Source: Bacteroidales bacterium UBA6377 (GTDB taxonomy: Bacteria > Bacteroidota > Bacteroidia > Bacteroidales > UBA932). Taken from it: a DNA stretch of 64,000 bases. Location of the stretch: assembly GCA_002438805.1 (NCBI GenBank), contig DJQV01000022.1:35283-99282 (forward strand). Direction: 5' to 3'. The position numbers and the translations under genes are program-made. Shown here one piece after another: positions 40,840-48,917 of this stretch; within the stretch, counting starts at the first letter, position 1, and each line of letters opens with the position of its first letter. The notes beneath the pieces were generated by a model. That model worked only from the letters and a program-made list of their open reading frames with translations, was not told the origin of the DNA and did not search any database.

Positions 40840-41994
40840 ATGGACATCCCATTCGTGTACAGCAAATACGTGACCGGCAAAGCCAACATCGGCAGGAAAG
40901 TCGAGGCACGTACCCTGGCAAACCTGCTGAGCCAGGGCGAGAACATAGTCATCTACGAGCCTCCCAAAGCCGGCAAGACATCCCTTGTACAGCAGACCTT
41001 CTTCAACATGAAGTCGTCCGGAGAGAATTTCACCTCCGCCGCAGTGAGCCTGCTTAACATACGGGCACTGAGGGATTTCGCGACAAGGCTCGGATCCGAG
41101 GTGCTCCGGGCGGCATACGGCAACCCCCAGGACTACAGCCCCATGGTCGGGACTCTCCTGCCCGGAACCCATTTCATATTCGACCCGCAGAGATTCGCCG
41201 ACACGGGCGAGATCCTCTCCCTGAAATGGGAAATGGACCGGGACGACCTCAAGGCGGTGCTGTCACTACCCTACCGCGCGGCCCGCAAGTGCGGAAAGAA
41301 GATCTACGTACTTTTAGATGAGTTCCAGAACATAATGCTGACCGAAGACGGGGACATGGCATGCCGCCTGATGGAGGAGGTGTTCCGGACACTGGAACCG
41401 GAGGACAGGGCCGCAGCCTCATACATTTTCATGGGTTCCAAGGTCAACGCGATGCATGAGATGTTCGGGACGAAGAAGTACTTCTTCCGTCAGGCCGAAA
41501 GGGTGAAGCTCGGGGAGATCGACACGCGCGAGATAATCGACCACGTGATACGCGGCCTTCTCGCCACCGGCAAGGTCATCGACAGGGACCTGCTGCTCGG
41601 AGTGTGCAAGCTCTTCCGCAACAACATCTGCTATATCAACCACTTCTCCGCCATCTGTGACTCCCTCACCAGAGGATACATAATGGAGCCGATACTCAAC
41701 GAGGCCCTCTCCACCATCCTTTCCATCCACGAGCCGCGCTTTGTCGCCATGATGGAAGACCTCACCACTTTCCAAGTGAGCATGCTGCGGGCGGTGCTGG
41801 ACGGACAGACCAAGTTCACGAGCGCCGACGTCATTGAGCAGTACGCCCTCAGCTCCTCCGCCAATGTCAAGCGTCTCAGGGACGCGCTCTGCAAGAAGGA
41901 GATCATCATGTTCGACGAGGCCGGGGTGCCGGCGGTAATCGACCCGCTGTTCGAGTATTGGGCGAGAAGATACTATTACGGGATGAAGATATGA
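40840..41994 (+). CDS. archaeal-type AAA+ ATPase with C-terminal winged helix
   Basis: The 384-residue protein carries Walker A IVIYEPPKAGKTSLVQQ (near residue 45), Walker B KIYVLLDEFQN (near 165) and the sensor segment SYIFMGSKVNAMHEMF, as in archaeal-type STAND-related ATPases. The C-terminal 80 residues (TTFQVSMLRAVLDGQTKFTS) look like a winged-helix domain. It lacks the DUF4143 nuclease-like tail of the ATPases at 45-51 kb and has no 33-bp repeats upstream. Role unknown; proteins of this type are widespread in Bacteroidetes. Confidence 0.85.
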   Translation: MDIPFVYSKYVTGKANIGRKVEARTLANLLSQGENIVIYEPPKAGKTSLVQQTFFNMKSSGENFTSAAVSLLNIRALRDFATRLGSEVLRAAYGNPQDYSPMVGTLLPGTHFIFDPQRFADTGEILSLKWEMDRDDLKAVLSLPYRAARKCGKKIYVLLDEFQNIMLTEDGDMACRLMEEVFRTLEPEDRAAASYIFMGSKVNAMHEMFGTKKYFFRQAERVKLGEIDTREIIDHVIRGLLATGKVIDRDLLLGVCKLFRNNICYINHFSAICDSLTRGYIMEPILNEALSTILSIHEPRFVAMMEDLTTFQVSMLRAVLDGQTKFTSADVIEQYALSSSANVKRLRDALCKKEIIMFDEAGVPAVIDPLFEYWARRYYYGMKI

Positions 41995-42067
41995 GCCTGA
42001 TTACCCGGGCGGACAGCGGCAGGGCTTTGTCTTGCCGGCGGCTGCAAGGGCGGGCACAATTACTTAT

Positions 42068-42784
42068 ATGAACGGGAAAATGAGAATAGCCGTGCTGACC
42101 GGAGCCGGGGTCAGCGCTGAAAGCGGCCTGAAGACCTACCGCGACAACGGGGGCCTGTGGAACGGCGTGGATCCGATGGAGGTCGCCTCCGTCGAGGGTT
42201 GGCAGCGCGACCCGGGAAAAGTGCTGGAGTTCTACAACGTGCGCAGGGCGGAGCTCAAGGACGCCCGCCCCAACGATGCCCACAGGCTCATCGCGGCACT
42301 GGAGGAGAAGCACATGGTGGACGTGATCACCCAGAACGTTGACAACCTGCACGAAAGGGCCGGCTCGACTCATGTCGTGCATCTCCACGGCGAGCTGACA
42401 AAGATCCGGCCGGAGGACACGTGCAACGAGAGGGACGGATATTCGGAGAAATACGTCATCGACATCGGCTACGGCGAGGTGCATCTCGGAGACCTGGCCC
42501 CGGACGGGGCGCAGTACAGGCCTCACATCGTATTCTTCGGAGAAGCTGTCCCGAAGATCGAGAGGGCCATCGAGCTTGTCAGCCGCGCCGACGTGCTGCT
42601 GATAGTGGGGACATCCCTCCAGGTCTACCCCGCCGCCGGGCTGTACCGCTACGCCGCCGCCGACACACCTATATATATTGTTGACCCAGCCCCGATGCGC
42701 CTGCCCGACCACAGGATCACGCACATCATGAAGCCGGCCACCGAGGGGGTGAAAGATTTTGTGTTCTCTGTTCTTGGATTATAG
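42068..42784 (+). CDS. cobB: Sir2-family NAD-dependent deacylase lacking the zinc-binding cysteines
   Basis: The 238-residue protein has the sirtuin core: AVLTGAGVSAESGLKTYRD, the NAD motif ITQNVDNLHERAG, the catalytic VVHLHGEL (His) and LLIVGTSLQVYPAAGL. FYNVRR provides the Tyr and Arg that in CobB and SIRT5 select succinyl/malonyl-lysine, so desuccinylase activity is likely. In the region that normally holds two CxxC pairs for zinc there is a single Cys (EDTCNERDG). ATG 42068 is used; ATG 42080 is possible. The gene is flanked by the ATPase and rpsU. Confidence 0.88.
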   Translation: MNGKMRIAVLTGAGVSAESGLKTYRDNGGLWNGVDPMEVASVEGWQRDPGKVLEFYNVRRAELKDARPNDAHRLIAALEEKHMVDVITQNVDNLHERAGSTHVVHLHGELTKIRPEDTCNERDGYSEKYVIDIGYGEVHLGDLAPDGAQYRPHIVFFGEAVPKIERAIELVSRADVLLIVGTSLQVYPAAGLYRYAAADTPIYIVDPAPMRLPDHRITHIMKPATEGVKDFVFSVLGL

Positions 42785-42795
42785 AAATTAATCGC

Positions 42796-42803
42796 TATCT
42801 TTG
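42796..42803 (+). promoter_or_regulatory. -7 element of rpsU
   Basis: TATCTTTG matches TAnnTTTG and ends 35 bp before ATG 42839, giving a leader of about 30 nt that contains an unusual Shine-Dalgarno sequence. Confidence 0.65.
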
Positions 42804-42820
42804 CGCCGCCAAAAAGAAAA

Positions 42821-42830
42821 AGGGGGTGAT
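42821..42830 (+). promoter_or_regulatory. strong Shine-Dalgarno of rpsU
   Basis: AGGGGGTGAT lies 8 bases before the ATG and pairs well with the 16S anti-Shine-Dalgarno. Genes in this phylum normally lack such sites because bS21 and neighbours hide the 16S tail; rpsU itself is the known exception, in line with autoregulation by bS21. Confidence 0.85.
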
Positions 42831-42838
42831 TTAAAGAA

Positions 42839-43033
42839 ATGATTATCGTACCAGTAAAGGAAGGAGAGAACATCGAAAGGGCTCTCAAGAAATTCAAGAG
42901 GAAGTTCGAGAAGACCGGAGCTATCCGTGAGCTTCGCGCACGCAAGAATTTCGAGAAGCCGTCCGAGAAGCGCCGCATCGCAAGGGCGAAGGCCATCTAC
43001 GTTCAGCATCTCCGTCTCGAAGACGAGCAGTAG
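42839..43033 (+). CDS. rpsU: 30S ribosomal protein S21
   Basis: The 64-residue protein starts MIIVPVKEGENIERALKKFK and ends in a basic helix, as in all bS21 proteins. In Bacteroidetes it contacts the 3' end of 16S rRNA and helps to sequester the anti-Shine-Dalgarno. The strong SD before it suits a feedback loop in which ribosomes lacking bS21 translate rpsU best. It is monocistronic with a terminator 75 bp downstream. Confidence 0.97.
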   Translation: MIIVPVKEGENIERALKKFKRKFEKTGAIRELRARKNFEKPSEKRRIARAKAIYVQHLRLEDEQ

Positions 43034-43110
43034 TACATCGCGGCGTGTCTCACCGGAGCATCTCCGCCTTGAGACAGACGATCATTTCAGTCACCTACAG
43101 TGACATATTG

Positions 43111-43139
43111 AAGCGGCAGGCCATTGAGGTCTGCCGCTT
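43111..43139. terminator. bidirectional terminator between rpsU and the acyltransferase gene
   Basis: AAGCGGCAG (43111-43119) and CTGCCGCTT (43131-43139) form a 9-bp stem with an 11-nt loop, followed by TTTGC on the plus strand and by TCAATATG on the other side. Confidence 0.75.
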
Positions 43140-43146
43140 TTGCATT

Positions 43147-44307
43147 CTACTTTATCCCGAAAACGCACCAGCGCAGCACCGGTATGCGGCGGAGCAATTC
43201 ATACAGGAACACGCTCCCGGCAGCTGTCCCGGCGAGGGCAAGGCAATAGATGCTCCACACCGGAAGGCCGGTGTCCTTGAGCAGAAAGCACAGCCCGGTG
43301 CAAACCGCCATGTGGACAATATACAGCCCGAAACTGCTGCGTGTCAGATAGTCCGCCACCGGAGAAGTCCTGTCCGCCCATCTCTTGTAGCACCCGAACA
43401 TCGCAAGCGTGGCGACCCAGGCATAAAGGTTGGTCCATACACTCTGAAGACACGCCGGAGAAGTATAGTCAGCGCCGAAATAGTGCAGGGTATACAAGAC
43501 AGCTCCGGCAATGGCAGCGATGAGAAGCGGCAGGCTGAATCCGGCAAGCAGATCCTGCACCATCTCATCTGAAAACACGAAATAACCCAGCAGGAACGGG
43601 ACGATATAGAACGCCGGGCGGTACAGGTTCAGCAGGCCCTGAGCGGTGGAGGGAGAATCAATCTGACTCTGCGCGGCACCCCACAGCAGCAGAAACCCAC
43701 CTACAAGAAGAGCGAGGCCGACTGCCAGCTTGCGGGACAGCCCGGAAGCAGGGGCCGGCCCTGAGGCTGACGTGGCGGCGGAGGTCACACTCCCGGCCGC
43801 TTGACTGTCCTTCTCCTGAAAAATCTGCCCGGGAAAAATCCGCTCTGGAATAATCTGGTAGATCACCGCCGCCAGAAGCGAATACAGCCACAGAAGCTGT
43901 ATGAACCACAGCGGCCCCACCCCGCTGAGCACCATCACCGGATAACGGGCGAACGACGGGATCGAATCCCAGGCCCCGGCAATCCGGGTGTTGAAGTAGC
44001 CGAGTATCCACTGGAACACGAATAACCCGACTGTAGACGGCACCAGAAGTTTGACTGTTCGGCTACGGACAAACGCCCTCGGGCCTTTTGAAGCCAGGGC
44101 ATAGCGGCTGCACACTCCGGACACCAGAAAGAGCAGAACCATAAACCACGGATAGAGGACATACATTATGCTGTCCTGATACTGGACTTCGGCAAACGAC
44201 CCCAACCCGCCGAACACGCCTTCCGCATTGAAATTGTAGAAGACATGGTAGACGAGCACCGCCAGAACCACGCTCCAGCGCATATTGTCAAGAAAATGCT
44301 TTCTCAT
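43147..44307 (-). CDS. membrane acyltransferase family 3 protein
   Basis: From ATG 44307 (MRKHFLDNMRWSVVLAVLVY) the product has 386 residues with about ten membrane helices. LDNMRWSVVLAVLVYHVFYNF contains the family-3 acyltransferase motif with the conserved His, and FVRSRTVKLLVPSTVGLFVF the conserved R-x-x-K/R-L-P. Such proteins add acetyl or succinyl groups to exported polysaccharides or lipids. A hydrophilic insert rich in Ala, Ser and Pro occurs near residues 185-215 (SQAAGSVTSAATSASGPAP). Substrate unknown. Upstream codons in frame are not preceded by a plausible promoter. Confidence 0.85.
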   Translation of the reverse strand: MRKHFLDNMRWSVVLAVLVYHVFYNFNAEGVFGGLGSFAEVQYQDSIMYVLYPWFMVLLFLVSGVCSRYALASKGPRAFVRSRTVKLLVPSTVGLFVFQWILGYFNTRIAGAWDSIPSFARYPVMVLSGVGPLWFIQLLWLYSLLAAVIYQIIPERIFPGQIFQEKDSQAAGSVTSAATSASGPAPASGLSRKLAVGLALLVGGFLLLWGAAQSQIDSPSTAQGLLNLYRPAFYIVPFLLGYFVFSDEMVQDLLAGFSLPLLIAAIAGAVLYTLHYFGADYTSPACLQSVWTNLYAWVATLAMFGCYKRWADRTSPVADYLTRSSFGLYIVHMAVCTGLCFLLKDTGLPVWSIYCLALAGTAAGSVFLYELLRRIPVLRWCVFGIK

Positions 44308-44334
44308 CAGTGTATTAGTATAGTAATATGGACG

Positions 44335-44342
44335 CAAATTTA
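44335..44342 (-). promoter_or_regulatory. -7 element of the acyltransferase gene
   Basis: TAAATTTG on the minus strand ends 27 bp before ATG 44307. The surrounding DNA is A/T-rich; no -33 match at the standard distance was seen. Confidence 0.5.
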
Positions 44343-44559
44343 TGCATTTTTTCGGACAAAGTCCAAAAAAATTTGGAAAAGTACTTATATATATTAGCAT
44401 CCGCTTTTCCGCACAGAGTACAAGCCGAAAAGCGGGCATATAACACAATGTGTCAATTGTTTGCAATCCCCTTGCCGACCTTTGTCGGCCTTTGGTACGT
44501 GTGCAATTGACCCTGTCCCGGCATCGTATTATCTGCCTATCAGAACAACCAGTTACAGC

Positions 44560-45309
44560 CGATCCGGGGCAGCCGGCACAATAGCCGCATTGACAGGGTG
44601 TACATCCACCCTTGAGCCGACAGCAAGGGCAACGTCCCTGAATTCACCGGCTCCATTAAGGCGGAAGGTTATGTAGCCTGCGGCCTTTACTCCCCATGGA
44701 AAGATGCCATCACCATCAATGCCGCCAAATTTAACATAACGCAAATCCCCAGCGCTGCACTTCTGCCAGGATGGCGGCAATAACACCATTAACGGTAAAG
44801 GCGTGATCTACGGCGCTGACAATAGCGATGCTGCCATCCTCGTCAACGGACAGACGCTCACCATCGGCTGCGAAAATGAAAGCGACCTCCAGATTACTGG
44901 CGGAAGTTCAAGTAATTTCGCTTCAGCCATCACAATCTGGGACGGCAAGTTGGTGATCAACAACGGCACATTTATCTCCGGAACCGACGAGAGCGGCAAC
45001 AACAGCCCTGCCATCTACCTTATGCCGATGGATCAATATGATACTGCAGAGCTCGAAATCAACGGAGGAGTATTCCACCCGGCACAGGATGGCGGAAGCG
45101 CCAAGTTCCTCATCAACTGCTCTGATCCGGACATCTCAAGGTGCAAGATCACCATCACGGGCGGAATGTTCATCGGATTCAACCCGGCAGCCAGCTCCGC
45201 CGACACAATTGACGACAAGCCTGCCAACTGGGTAGCTGATGGATACGAGTCCGTAGGAACCACCGATGAAGATGGCAATACTATTTGGGCGGTTCGCAAA
45301 AAGAACTAA
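44560..45309 (+). pseudogene. remnant of a beta-helix-like surface protein gene
   Basis: The last 168 codons (about 44803-45309) are open and read like parallel beta-helix repeats: VNGQTLTIGCENESDLQITG, ITIWDGKLVINNGTFISG, TAELEINGGVFHP and CKITITGGMFIGF. Upstream, the coding sense continues in other frames with a stop near 44739 and another near 44615 (segments DSKGNVPEFTGSIKAEGYVA and KDAITINAAKFNITQIPS), and no signal peptide is found. It is the 3' part of a larger secreted or surface protein, decayed by frameshift, stop and 5' loss. A similar decayed surface-protein tail occurs at 46900-47079 on the other side of an ATPase gene. Confidence 0.65.
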
Positions 45310-45452
45310 CCGGACAAATCAATACTGATTATCGAAGCCGCCCCACCCGGAGCGGCTTCTTTGTTTACCCGTCTCATCCACCACGCAATTTGTCCACCAA
45401 AAGCGTTCCCCCGGACAACCCTTCAACATACACGGATTCTCGCGGCCCAAAC

Positions 45453-45538
45453 GGAAAAAGTGTAAATTTACAATGGCTTTTTATTGGAAAAAGTGTAATT
45501 TTGCGCAGATCAAAAAAAGCTAAAAGTGTAATTCAGCT
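45453..45538 (+). promoter_or_regulatory. three 33-bp-phased direct repeats and promoter before the ATPase gene
   Basis: (G/T)GGAAAAAGTGTAA(A/T)TTT occurs at 45453 and 45486, and a diverged copy (GCTAAAAGTGTAATT) at 45519; spacing is exactly 33 bp each time and the last copy ends at the ATG. Copy 2 contains TAATTTTG (45496-45503), a -7 element, so copy 3 falls in the leader. The same layout occurs at 9786 and 50751. Confidence 0.8.
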
Positions 45539-46897
45539 ATGCTTTACAGGAAAATCAGCAAGGACATAAAAGCTCATCTACGTTCCGGCAGCGACAAGAT
45601 ACTGATTGTCGAAGGGGCAAGACAGATTGGCAAGTCATACATAATCCGCGAGATAGGTAAAAGCCTATACACGAATTATGTTGAAATAAACTTTATCAAA
45701 GATGACGAAAGCGACGGATTGTTCCGGGACATCCATAAACTGGAAGATTTCTACATGACATTGAGCATGATTGCCGGCGGCAAGCTGGGCACGAAATCAG
45801 ACACATTGATCTTTCTCGATGAAATCCAGCACTACCCACAGTACTTGACAATGTTGAAATTCATGCGGGAAGATGGCAGGTTCACTTATATCGCCAGCGG
45901 CAGTCTGCTGGGCATCTCATTGCGCAACACAACTTCAATCCCCATCGGCAGCATCATCCGAAAACCGATGTTCCAGTTGGATTTCGAGGAATGGCTGATG
46001 GCCGAAGGATGGGGAAAAGACGCTCTGGACCACGTCCGTGATTGCTACAAGAAAAAGATGCCGCTGACTCAGGCGCAGCATGACAACATCATGGGCGAGT
46101 TCCGCAAATACCTGCTGGTGGGAGGTCTGCCCGATGCGGTCAACACATATCTTGGCACCCATAATATAGTAAGAGTACGTGAGATACAAGAATCCATCTT
46201 AGATCTTTACAAGGAAGACGCCTCCAAATATGAAAAGGAATCCAGCAAGAGACTCTTGATTCGCCGCATATACGACATGATTGTGTCGCAGATGGAGAAC
46301 AAGAAGAAGCGCATAGTGGCAAGAGATATCCGTGACAAGAAGGGAGACCGTTTCGAGTGGTTTACAGAGGAATTTGAATACCTGGTGTCATCGGGAATAG
46401 CGCTGGACGTACATGCCATTTCAAACCCCAGATATCCGCTGTCGGAATCAGTGCACAAGAACCTTCTCAAACTCTATCTGAACGACGTGGGCTTGCTTAC
46501 CGACCGCCTCTATGAGTACAACATTACTCCGGTGATGAAGGATGAAAGGAGCATCAACCTCGGTTCCGTATATGAAAGTGTTGTCGCCCAGGAACTGAAG
46601 TCACACGGTCACAACCTTTTCTACTATGACAACGCCAAAAAGGGCGAAGTGGACTTTCTTATAAACGATGCGGCCAACGTGACTGTACTACCCATAGAAG
46701 TGAAGTCCGGCAAAGACCACACAACCCACAAAGCTATGGACCGTTTCCTTGAGGACAAAGAATACAATATTCATTCAGGCATAGTCCTGAGCAACGAAAG
46801 GGAGATCCACACCAAGGGCGACATCACCTATATGCCTGTTTACTTTGTAATGTGCATCGAAAAGGCAGAAATTCCACAGGAAAATGTCACTTTCTGA
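45539..46897 (+). CDS. AAA+ ATPase with C-terminal DUF4143 (intact)
   Basis: The 452-residue protein has an N-terminal AAA_14 domain with Walker A LIVEGARQIGKSYIIREI (near residue 30), Walker B TLIFLDEIQHYPQYL (near 95) and sensor TYIASGSLLGISL. The C-terminal DUF4143 domain ends in a PD-(D/E)XK-like motif with GEVDFLIN and VLPIEVKSGKDHTTHKAMD, so a nuclease-like site may be present. The biological role of this very common family is not established. It sits between two broken surface-protein fragments and is preceded by three 33-bp-phased repeats. Relatives are at 9872 (deleted), 48790 and 50745. Confidence 0.9.
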   Translation: MLYRKISKDIKAHLRSGSDKILIVEGARQIGKSYIIREIGKSLYTNYVEINFIKDDESDGLFRDIHKLEDFYMTLSMIAGGKLGTKSDTLIFLDEIQHYPQYLTMLKFMREDGRFTYIASGSLLGISLRNTTSIPIGSIIRKPMFQLDFEEWLMAEGWGKDALDHVRDCYKKKMPLTQAQHDNIMGEFRKYLLVGGLPDAVNTYLGTHNIVRVREIQESILDLYKEDASKYEKESSKRLLIRRIYDMIVSQMENKKKRIVARDIRDKKGDRFEWFTEEFEYLVSSGIALDVHAISNPRYPLSESVHKNLLKLYLNDVGLLTDRLYEYNITPVMKDERSINLGSVYESVVAQELKSHGHNLFYYDNAKKGEVDFLINDAANVTVLPIEVKSGKDHTTHKAMDRFLEDKEYNIHSGIVLSNEREIHTKGDITYMPVYFVMCIEKAEIPQENVTF

Positions 46898-46899
46898 CG

Positions 46900-47079
46900 A
46901 TGGTTGGCGAAAACATTTCTGAATATCACATACTGTCTAAAAATCCAGGAACAGTATATTCAACTACTTTCGTAGGAACTGACAACTACGTAATCTACGT
47001 CCCTAAAGGCTGCACAGAGACCTACAAGGCTGCAGAAGGTTGGTCAGACTACGCCGACATAATCCAGGAGGAGCAATAG
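46900..47079 (+). pseudogene. C-terminal fragment of a BspA-type leucine-rich repeat surface protein
   Basis: The frame encodes about 59 residues including ISEYHILSKNPGTVYSTTF and YVIYVPKGCTETYKAAEGWS, ending DYADIIQEE: the typical end of LRR_5 (BspA-like) proteins, where the last repeat is followed by a Y-K-x-A-x-x-W-S-x-Y-x-x-I motif. Signal peptide and repeats are missing, and the 5' end abuts the ATPase gene stop. It is a remnant, not a functional gene. Confidence 0.7.
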
Positions 47080-47154
47080 TTTTTCTGCAAGAACATGCAC
47101 GCGCAGGCAGAAGCGAATCCATCGCCGCTGTCTGCGCTCTGTTTGTCCTGACTT

Positions 47155-47365
47155 ACCGCGCAAAGTCGGAAAGCGACTTCCCGGAGAGCCGCGTCAGCAG
47201 CGGAACGTCAACGGTTCCTTTATCCGATCCGCAGATGGAAGGTAAGGGTAAAAAATGCGAAAAACACCCCAACCTTTAGAGTGGGAATGCCACAGAACGC
47301 CGCGTATGGATAGTTACCTCTGAAGGTAGGGGTGAAAATAGCCCCAAATACCCCTACCTGTAAGT
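47155..47365. repeat. dispersed double stem-loop repeat, copy C
   Basis: The copy begins with the small hairpin AAGTCGGAAAGCGACTT (47163-47179, part of a longer box shared with 56352 and 56631), then a GC-rich segment with GCCGCGTCAGC, a first stem (AAGGTAAGGGT with ACCCCAACCTT, imperfect), the core CACAGAACGC (47291-47300) and a second, perfect stem AGGTAGGGGT/ACCCCTACCT (47324-47333, 47350-47359) with a 16-nt loop. The stretch 47080-47470 has no gene. Confidence 0.75.
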
Positions 47366-47470
47366 AAGAGCCGCGGCGCGGCGGAGAAGCCAGCGAAGAC
47401 GCCCGGCTAAGGCCTGCAAGGAATGCGGTAGCGACAGTCCGCGGTTTGCAGGTAAGTTCTTTGATGGCTA

Positions 47471-47550
47471 ATGACCTTATCCACAAGGCTGTCGGCTGGA
47501 TGCTGCGCGAGATGGGCAAGGAGAGTCCGGAGGCGCGGGATGAGGATGTT
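47471..47550 (+). pseudogene. deleted fragment of a DNA alkylation repair gene
   Basis: ATGACCTTATCCACAAGGCT and the following 45 bases are almost identical to 51705-51770 of the gene at 51122. After AGTCCGGAGGCG it jumps to GGATGAGGATGT, which matches the last codons of that gene (near 51865), so about 90 bp are deleted. It is a short secondary copy without promoter or start, placed directly behind repeat copy C. Confidence 0.75.
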
Positions 47551-47578
47551 CAGGACAATCCCATAGACCGGATACTTG

Positions 47579-48790
47579 CTAATATAGAAATCCGAATGCC
47601 CACAATGGAATCTTTTTACCATTGGCAACCTCAATATTATCTACTGCAAGAGCCGCATTGCCGATGTCATCGTCATCAATCTGGGAATAATCCTTTCCGG
47701 CACCGCCGACCTCTATGACATTCTGCCCATCTATTCTGAAATCTCCTGTCTTCATTCCTCCATATTCGACCACATGTCCAGCCGACGAAAGCTGATTGCA
47801 GAAGAAAGTTTCCCGGACTGTTCCGATTTCCGGTTCTTTCATAGAGAACGTATACAGAAGATTCGTGTTGTCCATAAGTATCTTTTCTGGTTTTTGCAGA
47901 TCCGTAATCTTGTCAAGTTCCGTATACAGGCAACGTATGAGTCTGGCCTCATCAAGATATTTCAAATACTTCAAAAGCGTGACGCGGTCAATGGAAACAC
48001 TTTTCGAAAGTTTTGACATATCGACAAGATAAGGCAGCATCGAAGAAATGATCTGAAGCATACCCTTGATTTTCCTCACGTTAGCGATGCTTACTCCCCG
48101 GCATTCTGTAAGTTCGCTCTCTATTATATAATTAGTTACATTTTCTATAAGTTTCCTGTATGTCTTTTTCTTCTCAAACGAAAAAGGATAGTATCCGCTG
48201 CTCAGATAATCAGAAAAATATTCCAGCGGACGACATATCCCCCTGACTTTCAGACACAAATCATTGGGGCGCGCAAGAAGCTCTGCAAGACTGACCGGTT
48301 CTGTTTCATTTCCTGTCCTGAACCACAAATACTCCCGGAAAGAGAGTCCTGACATGTCATAAACATCGGCTCTCCTCGACAAATCGGACTGTCCGTCATT
48401 TATATGCAGAAGTGACGAGCCGCTCAGAACGACACGCAGTCCCTTATATAAATCATGGATTTCCTTCACCTCCCGACTCCAATTTCCGTATTTATGGATT
48501 TCATCCAGAAAAAGATGACGACCACCATGCTTAACAAACTCCGATGCCGTTTCAATCAACGTATGGCTTGCAAAATATGCGGTATCAGCAGAACAATATA
48601 GCACTTTACGGTCCATCGGCTCATAGTTTTTCAGAATATACTGCTGCATCAGCGTCGATTTCCCGACACCTTTCGGCCCACGTATTATCACAAGCCTTGA
48701 ATCCCAGTCAATGACATCCATCATTCTTCTGGTAAAAGACATCGGTACGTCAGTCAAGTACTCTATCTGCCTATCAAATAAACAGTCCAT
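47579..48790 (-). CDS. AAA+ ATPase with C-terminal DUF4143-like domain
   Basis: From ATG 48790 (MDCLFDRQIEYLTDVPMSFT) the product has 403 residues; the frame upstream runs through the repeat region and is not coding. Walker A is VIIRGPKGVGKSTLMQQYIL (near residue 35), Walker B GGRHLFLDEIHKYGNW (near 90), sensor VVLSGSSLLHI. The C-terminal half carries a DUF4143-like region with MKTGDFRIDGQNVIEVGGAG and is somewhat shorter than in the other two ATPases. It is the most diverged of the four family members here. Two copies of a 16-bp palindrome 33 bp apart precede it. Confidence 0.88.
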   Translation of the reverse strand: MDCLFDRQIEYLTDVPMSFTRRMMDVIDWDSRLVIIRGPKGVGKSTLMQQYILKNYEPMDRKVLYCSADTAYFASHTLIETASEFVKHGGRHLFLDEIHKYGNWSREVKEIHDLYKGLRVVLSGSSLLHINDGQSDLSRRADVYDMSGLSFREYLWFRTGNETEPVSLAELLARPNDLCLKVRGICRPLEYFSDYLSSGYYPFSFEKKKTYRKLIENVTNYIIESELTECRGVSIANVRKIKGMLQIISSMLPYLVDMSKLSKSVSIDRVTLLKYLKYLDEARLIRCLYTELDKITDLQKPEKILMDNTNLLYTFSMKEPEIGTVRETFFCNQLSSAGHVVEYGGMKTGDFRIDGQNVIEVGGAGKDYSQIDDDDIGNAALAVDNIEVANGKKIPLWAFGFLY

Positions 48791-48819
48791 CGTTTCATTT
48801 TTGACACGAATATAGCGCT

Positions 48820-48868
48820 GTTTATTGCAATAAACAAATTTCAATGAAAATTGTTTATCATAATAAAC
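48820..48868 (-). promoter_or_regulatory. two palindromic repeats 33 bp apart before the ATPase gene
   Basis: In coding orientation GTTTATTATGATAAAC (48868-48853) and GTTTATTGCAATAAAC (48835-48820) start 33 bp apart, at -78 and -45 from the ATG. The expected third position (-12) has no clear copy. Offsets -78/-45 equal those of the repeats before the ATPase gene at 50745. Confidence 0.65.
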
Positions 48869-48894
48869 CGACCGCCTGCCTAAGCGGTCCATGG

Positions 48895-48917
48895 TTGACC
48901 TTCCCTGAGAATGGTTG
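48895..48917. repeat. 23-bp exact repeat, copy 1
   Basis: TTGACCTTCCCTGAGAATGG followed by TTG is found here and again at 50862-50884 in the same orientation, 1967 bp apart. The two copies flank the IS3 remnant and the ATPase gene at 50745. It may be an insertion-sequence end or a recombination scar. Confidence 0.6.

Noticed and set aside
40840..41994. ATPase at 40840 as another member of the 33-bp-repeat group
   Set aside because: It lacks the DUF4143 tail and its upstream region shows no repeated word at 33-bp pitch.
44452..44512. Inverted repeat GTCAATTG/CAATTGAC near 44.45 kb as a mobile-element end
   Set aside because: Arms are only 8 bp with a long spacer, and no associated element or second copy was found.
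45453..45538. 33-bp-spaced repeats as a CRISPR array
   Set aside because: Only two or three copies, conserved words of about 12-17 bp, no uniform repeat length and no cas genes; position directly before a start codon fits a regulatory role.
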